This document shows, in pieces, positions 56,447-64,000 of a stretch of DNA of 64,000 nt. Position 1 is the first letter of the stretch, and every line of letters begins with the position of its first letter. The stretch comes from Haematobacter missouriensis. Lineage in GTDB: Bacteria; Pseudomonadota; Alphaproteobacteria; Rhodobacterales; Rhodobacteraceae. Below the pieces are notes generated by a model that made no database searches, was not told the DNA's origin, and worked only from the letters and a program-made list of their open reading frames with translations. The stretch is from contig NZ_JFGS01000020.1 of assembly GCF_000740775.1 (NCBI RefSeq), positions 1 through 64,000 on the forward strand, read 5' to 3'. Made by a program: the position numbers and the translations under genes.

Positions 56447-56479
56447 AGCCGGGGCGATATACGCGTCCCGGCTTTTTTT
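56447..56479 (+). terminator. Rho-independent terminator after the PRC-barrel gene
   Basis: AGCCGGG pairs with CCCGGCT around a 13-base loop and is followed by a run of T (CTTTTTTTG). It is the clearest intrinsic terminator in the window. Confidence 0.9.
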
Positions 56480-56781
56480 GTGTGTGTCGCTTGCCTCCAT
56501 AGGCCACCAAGAATTACGAACGGTTTGAGTCGTTTTTGCCGAAGTTAAGAAACCGAATTTCATTCTGGCAATCGCCGGGTGGCAAACTGGTTCTGCTCCA
56601 AGCCGGATCATAGCTTTTCCCGGCAGGCTTCAACTGGGAGGCCTATAACTGGGACGCAAGGGACAATGAGATGCCCTGTAATCGCAGGACATGTAGAGGC
56701 ACATCACGGATATAAAGGATGTTTTCTGCGTCACCGCTGCTACGCCTAGCAACTGTATATATCGACGCGGCTGAGCCAACG
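56480..56781. other. Spacer between the terminator and rimO
   Basis: I see no gene or element here; both flanking genes point in (PRC-barrel on plus, rimO on minus). Confidence 0.5.
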
Positions 56782-58167
56782 TCAGATCAGTGATCCCCAG
56801 AGATCATACTCACCTGCTTCGTCCACTGCTACAGTAACGATGTCTCCCGGCTTCAAGCCCTCGAACCCTTCATCTATGAAAAGGTTTCCGTCGATTTCCG
56901 GCGCGTCGAAGCGGGTACGGCAAGTCGCCCCGTCTTGGTCCACGTCGTCAACAATCACCTCCTGGCGCGTGCCCACGCGGGCTGCGAGCCGGGCTTCGGA
57001 AATGGCCTGTGCCTTTTCCATGAAGCGCTCCCAACGGTCTTGCTTTACGGCTTCCGGCACGTGATCCGGAAGATCGTTGGAGCGGGCCCCGGCGACGTTT
57101 TCATATTTGAAGCAGCCGACACGATCGAGCTGAGCCTCGTCCAGCCAGTCGAGCAGAGTCTGGAATTCGGCTTCCGTCTCGCCGGGGTAACCGACGATGA
57201 AGGTGGAGCGCAGCGCCAGTTCCGGGCAATCGCTTCGCCACGCGGCAATTTCGTCCAACGTGCGCGCGGCGGCGGCAGGGCGCGCCATGCGGCCCAGGAC
57301 ATCCGGGTGCGCGTGCTGGAAGGGGATATCCAGATAAGGCAGCACCAGCCCCTCCGCCATCAGGGGAACAAGTTGGCGGACATGCGGGTAGGGATAGACG
57401 TAGTGGAGCCTCACCCATGCGCCGAGCCCGCCCAGTTCGCGAGCCAGATCGGTGATATGTGCCCGGACATCCCCGCCCCTCCAGGGCGAGAAATCGTGTT
57501 TCCGGTCGACTCCGTAAGCAGATGTGTCCTGGCTGATGACGAGGAGTTCCTTCACCCCCGCCTCCACCAGCTTCTCAGCCTCGCGCAGCACGGCATGGGC
57601 AGGGCGGCTCTGCAGCTTGCCCCGCATGTCGGGGATGATGCAGAACTTGCACTTGTGATTGCAGCCCTCCGAGATCTTCAGGTAGCTGAAGTGGCGGGGT
57701 GTGAGTTTGATGCCGGAGGCCGGCAGCAGATCGACAAACGGATCCGGCGCGGGCGGCACGGCCTTGTGGACGGCATCCAGCACCTGCTCGTATTGATGCG
57801 GCCCCGTGACCGCGAGAACCGAAGGATGGGTGCCCGTGATGAACTCCGGTTCTGCTCCCAGACACCCCGTCACGATCACCCGGCCATTTTCGGTCAGTGC
57901 CTCGCCTATGGCCTCTAGGCTCTCCGCCTTGGCACTGTCGAGAAAACCGCAGGTGTTGACGATCACCGCATCAGCGCCCTGATAATCGGGCGAGATCTCA
58001 TAACCTTCCGCCCGGAGCCGAGTCAGAATCCGCTCACTGTCCACCAGTGCCTTCGGGCAGCCGAGGGACACGATGCCGATCGAAGGCTGTCCCGTGCGAC
58101 GAGGGCCCGCGTCGAAAGTCGGCGCGGGGGCGAGATCGGGGCGGAGATTGGGCGGGTTCAGAGCCAT
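56782..58167 (-). CDS. rimO: Ribosomal protein uS12 methylthiotransferase
   Basis: This 461-residue radical SAM enzyme adds a methylthio group to an aspartate of S12. The N-terminal cluster cysteines are in [27 protein letters not shown] and [10 protein letters not shown]; the radical SAM cluster is in [16 protein letters not shown] (CxxxCxxC) near residue 168; a TRAM domain closes the protein ([20 protein letters not shown]). Length fits the family. The gene is alone, with a long empty spacer upstream. Confidence 0.96.
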   Translation of the reverse strand: MALNPPNLRPDLAPAPTFDAGPRRTGQPSIGIVSLGCPKALVDSERILTRLRAEGYEISPDYQGADAVIVNTCGFLDSAKAESLEAIGEALTENGRVIVTGCLGAEPEFITGTHPSVLAVTGPHQYEQVLDAVHKAVPPAPDPFVDLLPASGIKLTPRHFSYLKISEGCNHKCKFCIIPDMRGKLQSRPAHAVLREAEKLVEAGVKELLVISQDTSAYGVDRKHDFSPWRGGDVRAHITDLARELGGLGAWVRLHYVYPYPHVRQLVPLMAEGLVLPYLDIPFQHAHPDVLGRMARPAAAARTLDEIAAWRSDCPELALRSTFIVGYPGETEAEFQTLLDWLDEAQLDRVGCFKYENVAGARSNDLPDHVPEAVKQDRWERFMEKAQAISEARLAARVGTRQEVIVDDVDQDGATCRTRFDAPEIDGNLFIDEGFEGLKPGDIVTVAVDEAGEYDLWGSLI

Positions 58168-58701
58168 CGCGCGGATATAATGCAGCGCAGACGCCGGGAA
58201 AAGCCCCGCTTCGTCCCTTGCCGCTGTTTCGCGACGTTCGTAAAATCAATGGACGACTGCCTGCGGGGATATTGCTGCGAGTCTCTGCGGCCTGTTACGG
58301 AGTTTCGAGCTGTCGTCCCCGCGCCGATACCCTGTCGCAGCTTCGCGCGACCTGGCCTCTCCGCCGTCCCGGCGGTGGGCCCATCGCTTATCCGCCAAGC
58401 TGGGTGGGGCTGTGCGTCTCCTGCTGTGCCTGGCGTTCGGCCGACCGATGGACTGCATGGCGCAGGGTGGCGGAGAGCATCGGAAACCGGCGGAGATTTT
58501 GTCGGCGCTCCGCCACGCGCTGGTCCAGGCGGGCCAGAAGATTGTTGCACGGTGGCTGCGGCCGCTCCTGACCGTCGCCCACAGGCGGCGGTGTTCCACT
58601 ATCGCCCAAGGAGTGTCCGTCGTTCCGCAGCCGCTCGCGTTGCGGCGTCCGCCTGCCCGTGGTCTCCCTAAAGACCGCCCCTCGATTACCCGGAGGATTT
58701 C
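58168..58701. other. Spacer between rimO and the AsmA gene
   Basis: The two flanking genes diverge from this 534-base region, so promoters for both must lie here. I see no coding sequence or clear hexamers. A CGGAGGA ribosome site ends it. Confidence 0.45.
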
Positions 58702-60465
58702 TTGCGCTGGTTCGTTCGCGTCGTCTTGACGCTTGCGCTGTGCCTCGCCCTTGCGGTCGGCCTGCTGTTTCTGGTGCCGTCAGAGCGCGTGGCGGCGATC
58801 GCCTCGCGCGAGTTTGAACAGGCAACGGGCCGCGCGCTGCGCTTCACAGGGCCGATCCGTCCGGTTCTCTGGCCCCAGCTCGGTATCCGGGCGGGGGAGG
58901 TGGAGCTTGCCAATGCCAGTTGGTCCGCTGAAGGTCCGATGATGCGGGCGGATGGACTGCTTGTCGGTATCGATGTGGCGCCACTCCTGCGGGGACATGT
59001 GCGGCTCAGCCGGATCATCATCGACCGTCCGAGGCTCCTGCTGGAACGGAATGCTGCCGGTCGCGCCAACTGGGAGTTTCAGGGCAATGGCCAGGGAGAT
59101 TTCTCTCTGGCGCACGGCGCTCTTACCGATGGCACGATTACCTTTATCGACCGTCTGAACGGGCGGCGGCAAACCTTCGATGCGGTGAACGCCGATTTCC
59201 GATTGCCCGATTATCATGGTGCGGCGCGGCTTTCGGTCAAGGCTCTGTGGGAGGGGCGGCCTCTCACCCTCACGGCGGGCACGGCGGAGTTCAGTACCCT
59301 CCGCGTCGGAGATACGGTGCCGGTGGAGGCGGAGCTGATCGGCGACGCCCTGCGGTTGGGGTTCCAGGGCGTGTTCAGCGGTGCGCCGGCGGAGGCGAAA
59401 GGGCGGCTCATGCTCGCCACTTCGGACGCCCTGCGGGCTGCGGCATTGCTGGGCGGGCAATCCGTGGCGGAGCCGTCGCAGCCACTGAGACTGCCGGTGA
59501 CGCTGCAAGGCGATCTGGATTGGGTTCCCGGGCGGCGCGTCACGCTGACGGAGGGGGTCGTGTCGCTTGATACAGACAGGTTGAGCGGCGGGATGATGCT
59601 CGATCTCGCCGGCTCCCGCCCACATTTCGCCGTGACGTTGAACGGGGCCGTCTTTAACGCGGGCGCCCTGCTGCCGCAGTTGATGGCGGAGACGTTGGAG
59701 GGCTGGTCCCCGGCACCCATTGCGTATGACTGGTTACAGAAGGCCAATGGGACGCTCGATCTGCAGGTGGAGCGGCTGTTGCTGCCTGGGGCGTTCTTCG
59801 GTCCCGCGACGCTGAATGTGGCGCTGGATCGGGGGCGGGCGGTCGCCACGCTGGCGGATGTCGGGGCCTATGGCGGGCAACTCTCGGGCGAACTGGTGAT
59901 GAACGGGCGAAGCGGCCTCTCCGTCGGGGGCGACCTGAGGGTGACGGACATGGCGCTCCGCCCGCTTTTCGCGGATTGGGGGGGAGCCGAGTTTGCAGGG
60001 TCTCTGACCGGGAGCCTGAAGTTTCTCGGTGTCGGCAACACGCCTGCCGCGATCATGAACAGCCTCTCCGGCGAGGGGCAGCTTGCGATCATGAATGGCC
60101 GTCTGGCGGGCGTCGATCTCGCGGCGGCCACGCTCGGCCACGCGCCGGTGGGGCGCCTTGCCGTGACGCCGTTCACCACCCTCACCGCGCGATTCGCGAT
60201 GAAGGATGGAGTGTTGCATAACGATGATCTCTCGATGGACGCGCCCACGCTCACGGCGACCGGTTCCGGGGTGATAGGGATCGGTTCGGGAACATGGAAC
60301 TACCGCCTTCTCCCGCATCCGAGGGAGGCCGGGCTGGGCAGGCTCCGCCCGCCGGTTCTTGTCACGGGGACGTGGGGCCACCCGGAAATCCGTCTGGGCC
60401 TGCCGACCGCGACGGAGGAGGCCGTGGCGGCTGAGCGGGCGCGTCTGGAGCAGGAGGGGCGGTGA
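58702..60465 (+). CDS. AsmA-family protein
   Basis: This 587-residue protein has an N-terminal membrane anchor (WFVRVVLTLALCLALAVGLL) and then a long beta-rich region. Family landmarks are ALRFTGPIRPVLWPQLGIRA, LLVGIDVAPLLRGHVRLSRI and IDRPRLLLERNAAGRANWEF; the C-terminal AsmA repeat reads LSGEGQLAIMNGRLAGVDLA. AsmA proteins span or line the envelope and are thought to move phospholipid or affect outer-membrane assembly. The start is a TTG preceded by CGGAGGA at a good distance; no ATG in the frame fits the anchor. Confidence 0.88.
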   Translation: MRWFVRVVLTLALCLALAVGLLFLVPSERVAAIASREFEQATGRALRFTGPIRPVLWPQLGIRAGEVELANASWSAEGPMMRADGLLVGIDVAPLLRGHVRLSRIIIDRPRLLLERNAAGRANWEFQGNGQGDFSLAHGALTDGTITFIDRLNGRRQTFDAVNADFRLPDYHGAARLSVKALWEGRPLTLTAGTAEFSTLRVGDTVPVEAELIGDALRLGFQGVFSGAPAEAKGRLMLATSDALRAAALLGGQSVAEPSQPLRLPVTLQGDLDWVPGRRVTLTEGVVSLDTDRLSGGMMLDLAGSRPHFAVTLNGAVFNAGALLPQLMAETLEGWSPAPIAYDWLQKANGTLDLQVERLLLPGAFFGPATLNVALDRGRAVATLADVGAYGGQLSGELVMNGRSGLSVGGDLRVTDMALRPLFADWGGAEFAGSLTGSLKFLGVGNTPAAIMNSLSGEGQLAIMNGRLAGVDLAAATLGHAPVGRLAVTPFTTLTARFAMKDGVLHNDDLSMDAPTLTATGSGVIGIGSGTWNYRLLPHPREAGLGRLRPPVLVTGTWGHPEIRLGLPTATEEAVAAERARLEQEGR

Positions 60466-60630
60466 TCCTGTCCTGCGGGGATTCTTGCGCCGCGGTCGCA
60501 ACTCAAGGCAGGTGCCGGACCATCGCCGGTGCGCATGGTTCAATGCCCAATCCTCCGGCCCGACACCGGTGGTTTTCTTGCGTCGGACGAAAGGTGCGGT
60601 TGTAAATTGCTCCCTGTCCCGGGCCGTGGC

Positions 60631-61689
60631 TCAACCGCCCCAGGTCTTTTCCAGCACCCGCAGCCAGTTCTCATGGCACAGCTTTGCGATGAGTGGCGCA
60701 TCATAGCCATGCGCGGCCATCGCGTCCTGCAAGGCGAGCATCCCCGTCACGTCCCCGATCTCGTCGGGAACTGTAGCGCCGTCGAAGTCGGAGCCGAGTC
60801 CCACCCGCGTCTCGCCCAGCTTCCCGATCAGATGGTCGAGATGGGCGAGAACCGGCTCCCAACCGATATCGGAGCCGCGCCGCCCGTCAGGCCGAAGGAA
60901 ACTGGTGGCGTAGTTCAGCCCCACCATCCCGTCGCTTTCGGCGATGATGGCGAGCTGCCGGTCGGTCAGGTTCCGCGCAGAGGGTGTCACGGCGTGGGCG
61001 TTGGAGTGCGTCGCGACCAGCGGCGCGTCCGAGAGCGCGGCTACGTCGTTGAAGCCTGCCTCGTTCAGATGACTGAGGTCGATCATGATCCGTAATGCGT
61101 TGCAGCGCCGGACCAGTCTCTTACCTGCTTCCGTCAGCCCCGGCCCTGTATCGGGAGAGGAGGGGAAGCGGAACGGCACCCCATGCCCGAAGATCGTCGG
61201 ACGACTCCAAACCGGGCCGAGCGAGCGCAGCCCCATCTCATAGTAGAGGTCGAGTTCATCGAGGCTCTCCGAAATAGCCTCGGCCCCTTCCATGTGCATG
61301 ATCGCGGCTATCCCGCCCGCCTGCATCGTGGCGCGGATTTCCTCGACGGTGCGGCAGACGCGGAAACTGCCACCGGAGGAGCGCTCCATCCACAAGAGCA
61401 GCGACGCCTCCGTTATCGCGACGTGTTGCGCGGTCGTGGTGCTCACCATCCCCGGCAGGCCGATGGAATAGGGCGGGTTGTCCATCAGGGCGTCCACATC
61501 GCCGCCGCCTTCGTGCGGAGTGGGGATCCAGATTGCGAAGAAGCCGCCTGCAAATCCGGCCTGCTTCATCCGGGGCAGGTCCAGATGCCCGCGGCCTTCC
61601 CCCTTCAGCCAGATCTGCTCCCGTCGCTCCGGCGCACGATAGAGGCGGAGCAGAAAATCGTTATGACCATCGAAGACAGGCTGGCTCAT
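60631..61689 (-). CDS. Membrane dipeptidase (peptidase family M19)
   Basis: This 352-residue zinc dipeptidase has FDGHNDFLLRLYRA (first metal His and Asp), IMHMEGAEAI (bridging Glu), LSHLNEAGFNDVAALSDAPL and VATHSNAHAVTPSARNLTD (His ligands). I chose the ATG at 61689, where the conserved MSQPVFDGHND starts. It is the last gene of a minus-strand run with two peptide ABC ATPases and a permease, so imported dipeptides would be split by it. Members can also act on D-amino-acid dipeptides. Confidence 0.92.
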   Translation of the reverse strand: MSQPVFDGHNDFLLRLYRAPERREQIWLKGEGRGHLDLPRMKQAGFAGGFFAIWIPTPHEGGGDVDALMDNPPYSIGLPGMVSTTTAQHVAITEASLLLWMERSSGGSFRVCRTVEEIRATMQAGGIAAIMHMEGAEAISESLDELDLYYEMGLRSLGPVWSRPTIFGHGVPFRFPSSPDTGPGLTEAGKRLVRRCNALRIMIDLSHLNEAGFNDVAALSDAPLVATHSNAHAVTPSARNLTDRQLAIIAESDGMVGLNYATSFLRPDGRRGSDIGWEPVLAHLDHLIGKLGETRVGLGSDFDGATVPDEIGDVTGMLALQDAMAAHGYDAPLIAKLCHENWLRVLEKTWGG

Positions 61690-61699
61690 GCGAGTTCCT

Positions 61700-62473
61700 T
61701 CAGGGGGCAGGGGCGGCAAGGGGCGTATAGCCCTCGGAAGCCGCAAGCAGGGTTCGGGTATAGGGTTCGCGCGCCTCGTGCCGACGGAGGGCGTCGCGCG
61801 TCAGCTCCTCCACGGTTCGTCCGTGCTGCATGACCATCAGCCGCTCGCACATATGCGCCACGACGGCAAGATCATGGCTCACGAGTACATAGGTCAGCCC
61901 GCGTTCTGTGCGGAGCCGTTCGAGCAGGTTCAACACCTCTGCCTGAATGGACGCGTCGAGCGCGGAAGTCGGCTCGTCCAGCAGCAGTATCCGCGGCTCC
62001 AGAATGAGGGCGCGGGCGATGGCGACCCGCTGCCGCTGCCCGCCGGAGAGCTGGTGGGGGTAACGGAAGCGGAAACTGGGGCCGAGACCGACATCCGTCA
62101 GCGCGGCCTCTATCCGATGCTCCCGCTTGTCGAAGCCATGGATCGCCAGAGGCTCCGCCAGCACCCTGTCCACGGTGTGCCGAGGATGGAGCGAGGCGTA
62201 AGGGTCCTGGAACACCATCTGCACCCGGCGGTAGAACTCGGCGGTGCGTGGACTCGCGATTTCGCGCCTCTCCATCAGCAGAGCGCCACCGCTCACCGGC
62301 GCCAGTCCGCAGAGTGCGCGGAGCACGGTGGACTTGCCCGAGCCGGATTCGCCGACAAGGCCGTAGCTCTCCCCCTCCGCAACGTTGAAACTCACGCCCT
62401 TCACGGCGCGGACCTCATCCATGCCGGAGCGGTAGGTGACTTCAAGGGCGTTCACTTCGAGAATGGAGGTCAT
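61700..62473 (-). CDS. Oligopeptide/dipeptide ABC transporter ATPase (OppF/DppF-like)
   Basis: This 257-residue ATPase has a Walker A motif GESGSGKSTVLRALCGL, the signature LSGGQRQRVAIARALILEP, and Walker B LLLDEPTSALD, followed by the switch His in LVSHDLAVVAHMCERLMVMQ. It overlaps the upstream ATPase by 4 bases and is followed after 10 bases by the dipeptidase. As the second ATPase it pairs with the OppD-like protein. Confidence 0.93.
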   Translation of the reverse strand: MTSILEVNALEVTYRSGMDEVRAVKGVSFNVAEGESYGLVGESGSGKSTVLRALCGLAPVSGGALLMERREIASPRTAEFYRRVQMVFQDPYASLHPRHTVDRVLAEPLAIHGFDKREHRIEAALTDVGLGPSFRFRYPHQLSGGQRQRVAIARALILEPRILLLDEPTSALDASIQAEVLNLLERLRTERGLTYVLVSHDLAVVAHMCERLMVMQHGRTVEELTRDALRRHEAREPYTRTLLAASEGYTPLAAPAP

Positions 62474-63300
62474 GTCGCCCAGGCCGCATCACGTTGCAGG
62501 GTAGGAAGGGGGTGACTGTCCCCCTCGATCTTCGGCAGGCAGGAAAACAGCCCGCGCGTATAGGGGTGCTGCGCTTCCGCCAGACGCGAAGCGGCGATCT
62601 CCTCCACCACCCGGCCGGCATACATCACGAGCACCCTGTCGCAGAAGGTGGAGACGAGCCGGAGATCATGGCTGATGAAGATCAGCCCCATGCCCCGCTC
62701 CCTGACCAGCCGGTCGAGAATGCGCAGCACCTCTATCTGCACCGTCACGTCGAGCGCGGAGGTGGGTTCGTCCGCGATCAGCAGGTCAGGCTCGGTGATG
62801 AGCATCATCGCGATCATCGCCCGCTGCCCCATGCCGCCCGAAAGCTCGTGCGGATAGGCGCGGAACACCCGTTCCGGGTCGCGGATCTGCACGGCCTCCA
62901 GCATGGAAAGGGCGCGCGTCTTCGCCTCCTGCCGGGAGGCGCCCTGCAGACGCGCCGCTTCCATGAGCTGCTTCCCGATGGCCATGACTGGGTTCAGCGA
63001 GAATTTCGGATCCTGCATGACCATGGAAATCCGCGCGCCGCGGATCGACCGCCACGTGGCCTGGTCGGCGTTGCGCAGGTCGATCCCATCGAAGGTCAGA
63101 CGGTCTGCCGTGGCCTTGCCCGGGGGCGGCGTCAAGCCAAGGATCGCCCGCCCCGTCTGGGACTTGCCAGAACCGGATTCGCCCACGATCCCCAGCCGCT
63201 CCCGCCCGAGCGAGAAGCTCACCCCCCGCACGACCTCCACGGGACCGTGGCGGGTCGGAAAGGCGATGCGGAGATTCTCAACCTCGAGCAGCGCCATCAC
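62470..63300 (-). CDS. Oligopeptide/dipeptide ABC transporter ATPase (OppD/DppD-like)
   Basis: This 276-residue ATPase has Walker A GESGSGKSQTGRAILGL, signature HELSGGMGQRAMIAMMLITE, and Walker B LLIADEPTSALDVTVQIEVL, then LIFISHDLRLVSTFCDRVLV. The C-terminus has a typical oligopeptide-binding tail (HPYTRGLFSCLP). It overlaps the permease stop (positions 63297-63300), so translation of the whole operon is coupled. Confidence 0.93.
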   Translation of the reverse strand: MMALLEVENLRIAFPTRHGPVEVVRGVSFSLGRERLGIVGESGSGKSQTGRAILGLTPPPGKATADRLTFDGIDLRNADQATWRSIRGARISMVMQDPKFSLNPVMAIGKQLMEAARLQGASRQEAKTRALSMLEAVQIRDPERVFRAYPHELSGGMGQRAMIAMMLITEPDLLIADEPTSALDVTVQIEVLRILDRLVRERGMGLIFISHDLRLVSTFCDRVLVMYAGRVVEEIAASRLAEAQHPYTRGLFSCLPKIEGDSHPLPTLQRDAAWAT

Positions 63301-64000
63301 TTCTCTCCCTTGGGGTCGAGCACGTCGCGCAGCCCGTCACCCAGCAGGTTGAAGCCGAGCGAGACCACGAAGATCGCGATCCCCGGCATGGTCGCGACCC
63401 ACCACTGATCGATCAGGAACCGCCGTCCCGACGCCACCATCGCTCCCCATTCCGGGCTGGGCGGCTGCGCCCCGAGGCCCAGAAAGCCCAGACCCGCCGC
63501 TGTCAGGATGATACCAGCCATGTCGAGCGTGACCCGAACGATGACCGAAGGCATGCAGAGCGGGACAACGTGCCCCCAGATGATCCGGGCGGAGGAGGCA
63601 CCCTGCAGCTTCGATGCGGCGATGAAGTCGGTGTTGCGGATGGTCAGCGTCTCCGCCCGCGCGAGACGCGCGTAGGGCGGCCAGGAAGTAATGGCGATGG
63701 CGATGATCGCATTCTCGATCCCAGGCCCCAGCGCCGCGACGAAGGCGAGGGCGAGGATCAGCCGCGGAAAGGCCAGCACGATATCGGTGACCCGCATCAG
63801 CACGGTATCGACCCAGCCGCCGAAATAGCCTGCCGTGGTGCCGATCAGCAGTCCGATCGGCGTGGCGATCACGGCGACCAGCGCCACGATCATCAGCGTC
63901 AGCCGCGAGCCATGTATGACCCGGCTGAAGATGTCGCGCGCCTGATCGTCGGTGCCGAACCAATGGGTGGAGGAGGGCGGCAGCAGCCGTTCCGTCCGCA
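63297..64000 (-). CDS. Peptide ABC transporter permease (OppC/DppC-like), 5' truncated by the window
   Basis: The visible 234 residues carry the C-terminal two thirds of a DppC-type permease: helices LTLMIVALVAVIATPIGLLI, MRVTDIVLAFPRLILALAFV and IIAIAITSWPPYARLARAET; the EAA loop is in TDFIAASKLQGASSARIIWG. The end is GDGLRDVLDPKGEK. The start lies beyond position 64000, so a second permease (OppB) and a binding protein probably lie further on. Confidence 0.92.
   Translation of the reverse strand, partial: RTERLLPPSSTHWFGTDDQARDIFSRVIHGSRLTLMIVALVAVIATPIGLLIGTTAGYFGGWVDTVLMRVTDIVLAFPRLILALAFVAALGPGIENAIIAIAITSWPPYARLARAETLTIRNTDFIAASKLQGASSARIIWGHVVPLCMPSVIVRVTLDMAGIILTAAGLGFLGLGAQPPSPEWGAMVASGRRFLIDQWWVATMPGIAIFVVSLGFNLLGDGLRDVLDPKGEK

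Overview
The window is a GC-rich chromosomal segment from an alphaproteobacterium, most likely a member of the Rhodobacteraceae/Rhodobacterales. This rests on familiar gene neighbourhoods (uvrC-pgsA-moaD-moaE, ubiA/rsmE/gshA, pyrB-pyrC-plsY, lysA next to a TIGR02302/DUF4175 protein, mce-DUF1467, rpmH-rnpA-yidD), an NDUFS4-type accessory subunit of complex I, and alphaproteobacterial-type glutamate-cysteine ligase and RimO. The genus cannot be named from the sequence alone.

Layout. 1-3137: a decayed HK97-type prophage (capsid, connector, protease, portal, integrase fragments) ending at a tRNA-Arg(ACG) gene, its probable attachment site. 3195-8792: a sensor kinase, the rpmH-rnpA-yidD-ttcA cluster, a fused ring-cleaving dioxygenase/hydrolase and a flavin reductase. 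8904-17933: one giant cyclic beta-1,2-glucan synthase gene. 18087-18518: 48 perfect copies of a 9-bp unit. 18881-22912: SppA-like protease, a small zinc-ribbon membrane protein, a pteridine-reductase-like SDR and uvrC. 22918-24262: an mrr restriction gene split by an IS3 remnant and a small inverted-repeat element. 24392-25752: pgsA-moaD-moaE, followed by an 8-copy 7-bp array, a second copy of the small element and otherwise empty DNA. 26854-41065: OmpA-like envelope protein, ubiA, rsmE with a degenerate tandem duplication of its 3' end, gshA, plsY, pyrimidine genes, a DNA glycosylase, moaB and sdaA. 41152-41591: 55 perfect copies of an 8-bp unit. 42090-49112: lysA, a large DUF4175 membrane protein, a degenerate receiver protein, mce, DUF1467, a CysZ-like protein, a nitroreductase and a YggU protein. 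49174-49660: a fused IS5/IS110 scrap. 49986-64000: dgt, the NDUFS4-type subunit, uvrB, an L-2-hydroxyglutarate-oxidase-like gene, a PRC-barrel protein, rimO, an AsmA protein, and a peptide-import operon (oppC-oppD-oppF-dipeptidase) running off the right edge.

Most genes are housekeeping: nucleotide excision repair (uvrB, uvrC), uracil repair, nucleotide-pool control (dgt), pyrimidine and lysine synthesis, glutathione and molybdopterin synthesis, phospholipid synthesis (pgsA, plsY) and ribosome or tRNA modification (rsmE, rimO, ttcA, rnpA). The accessory content consists of dead mobile DNA and restriction remnants between these blocks.

The most unusual signal is a set of intergenic tandem arrays with different short units: 9 bp x 48, 8 bp x 55 and 7 bp x 8, all perfectly homogeneous, plus 17 bp x 3 and a roughly 100-116 bp degenerate repeat. 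The two large arrays have nearly the same length (432 and 440 bp) and lie close upstream of ndvB and sdaA. I found no CRISPR array, no intact prophage, no intact insertion sequence and no clear new defence operon.
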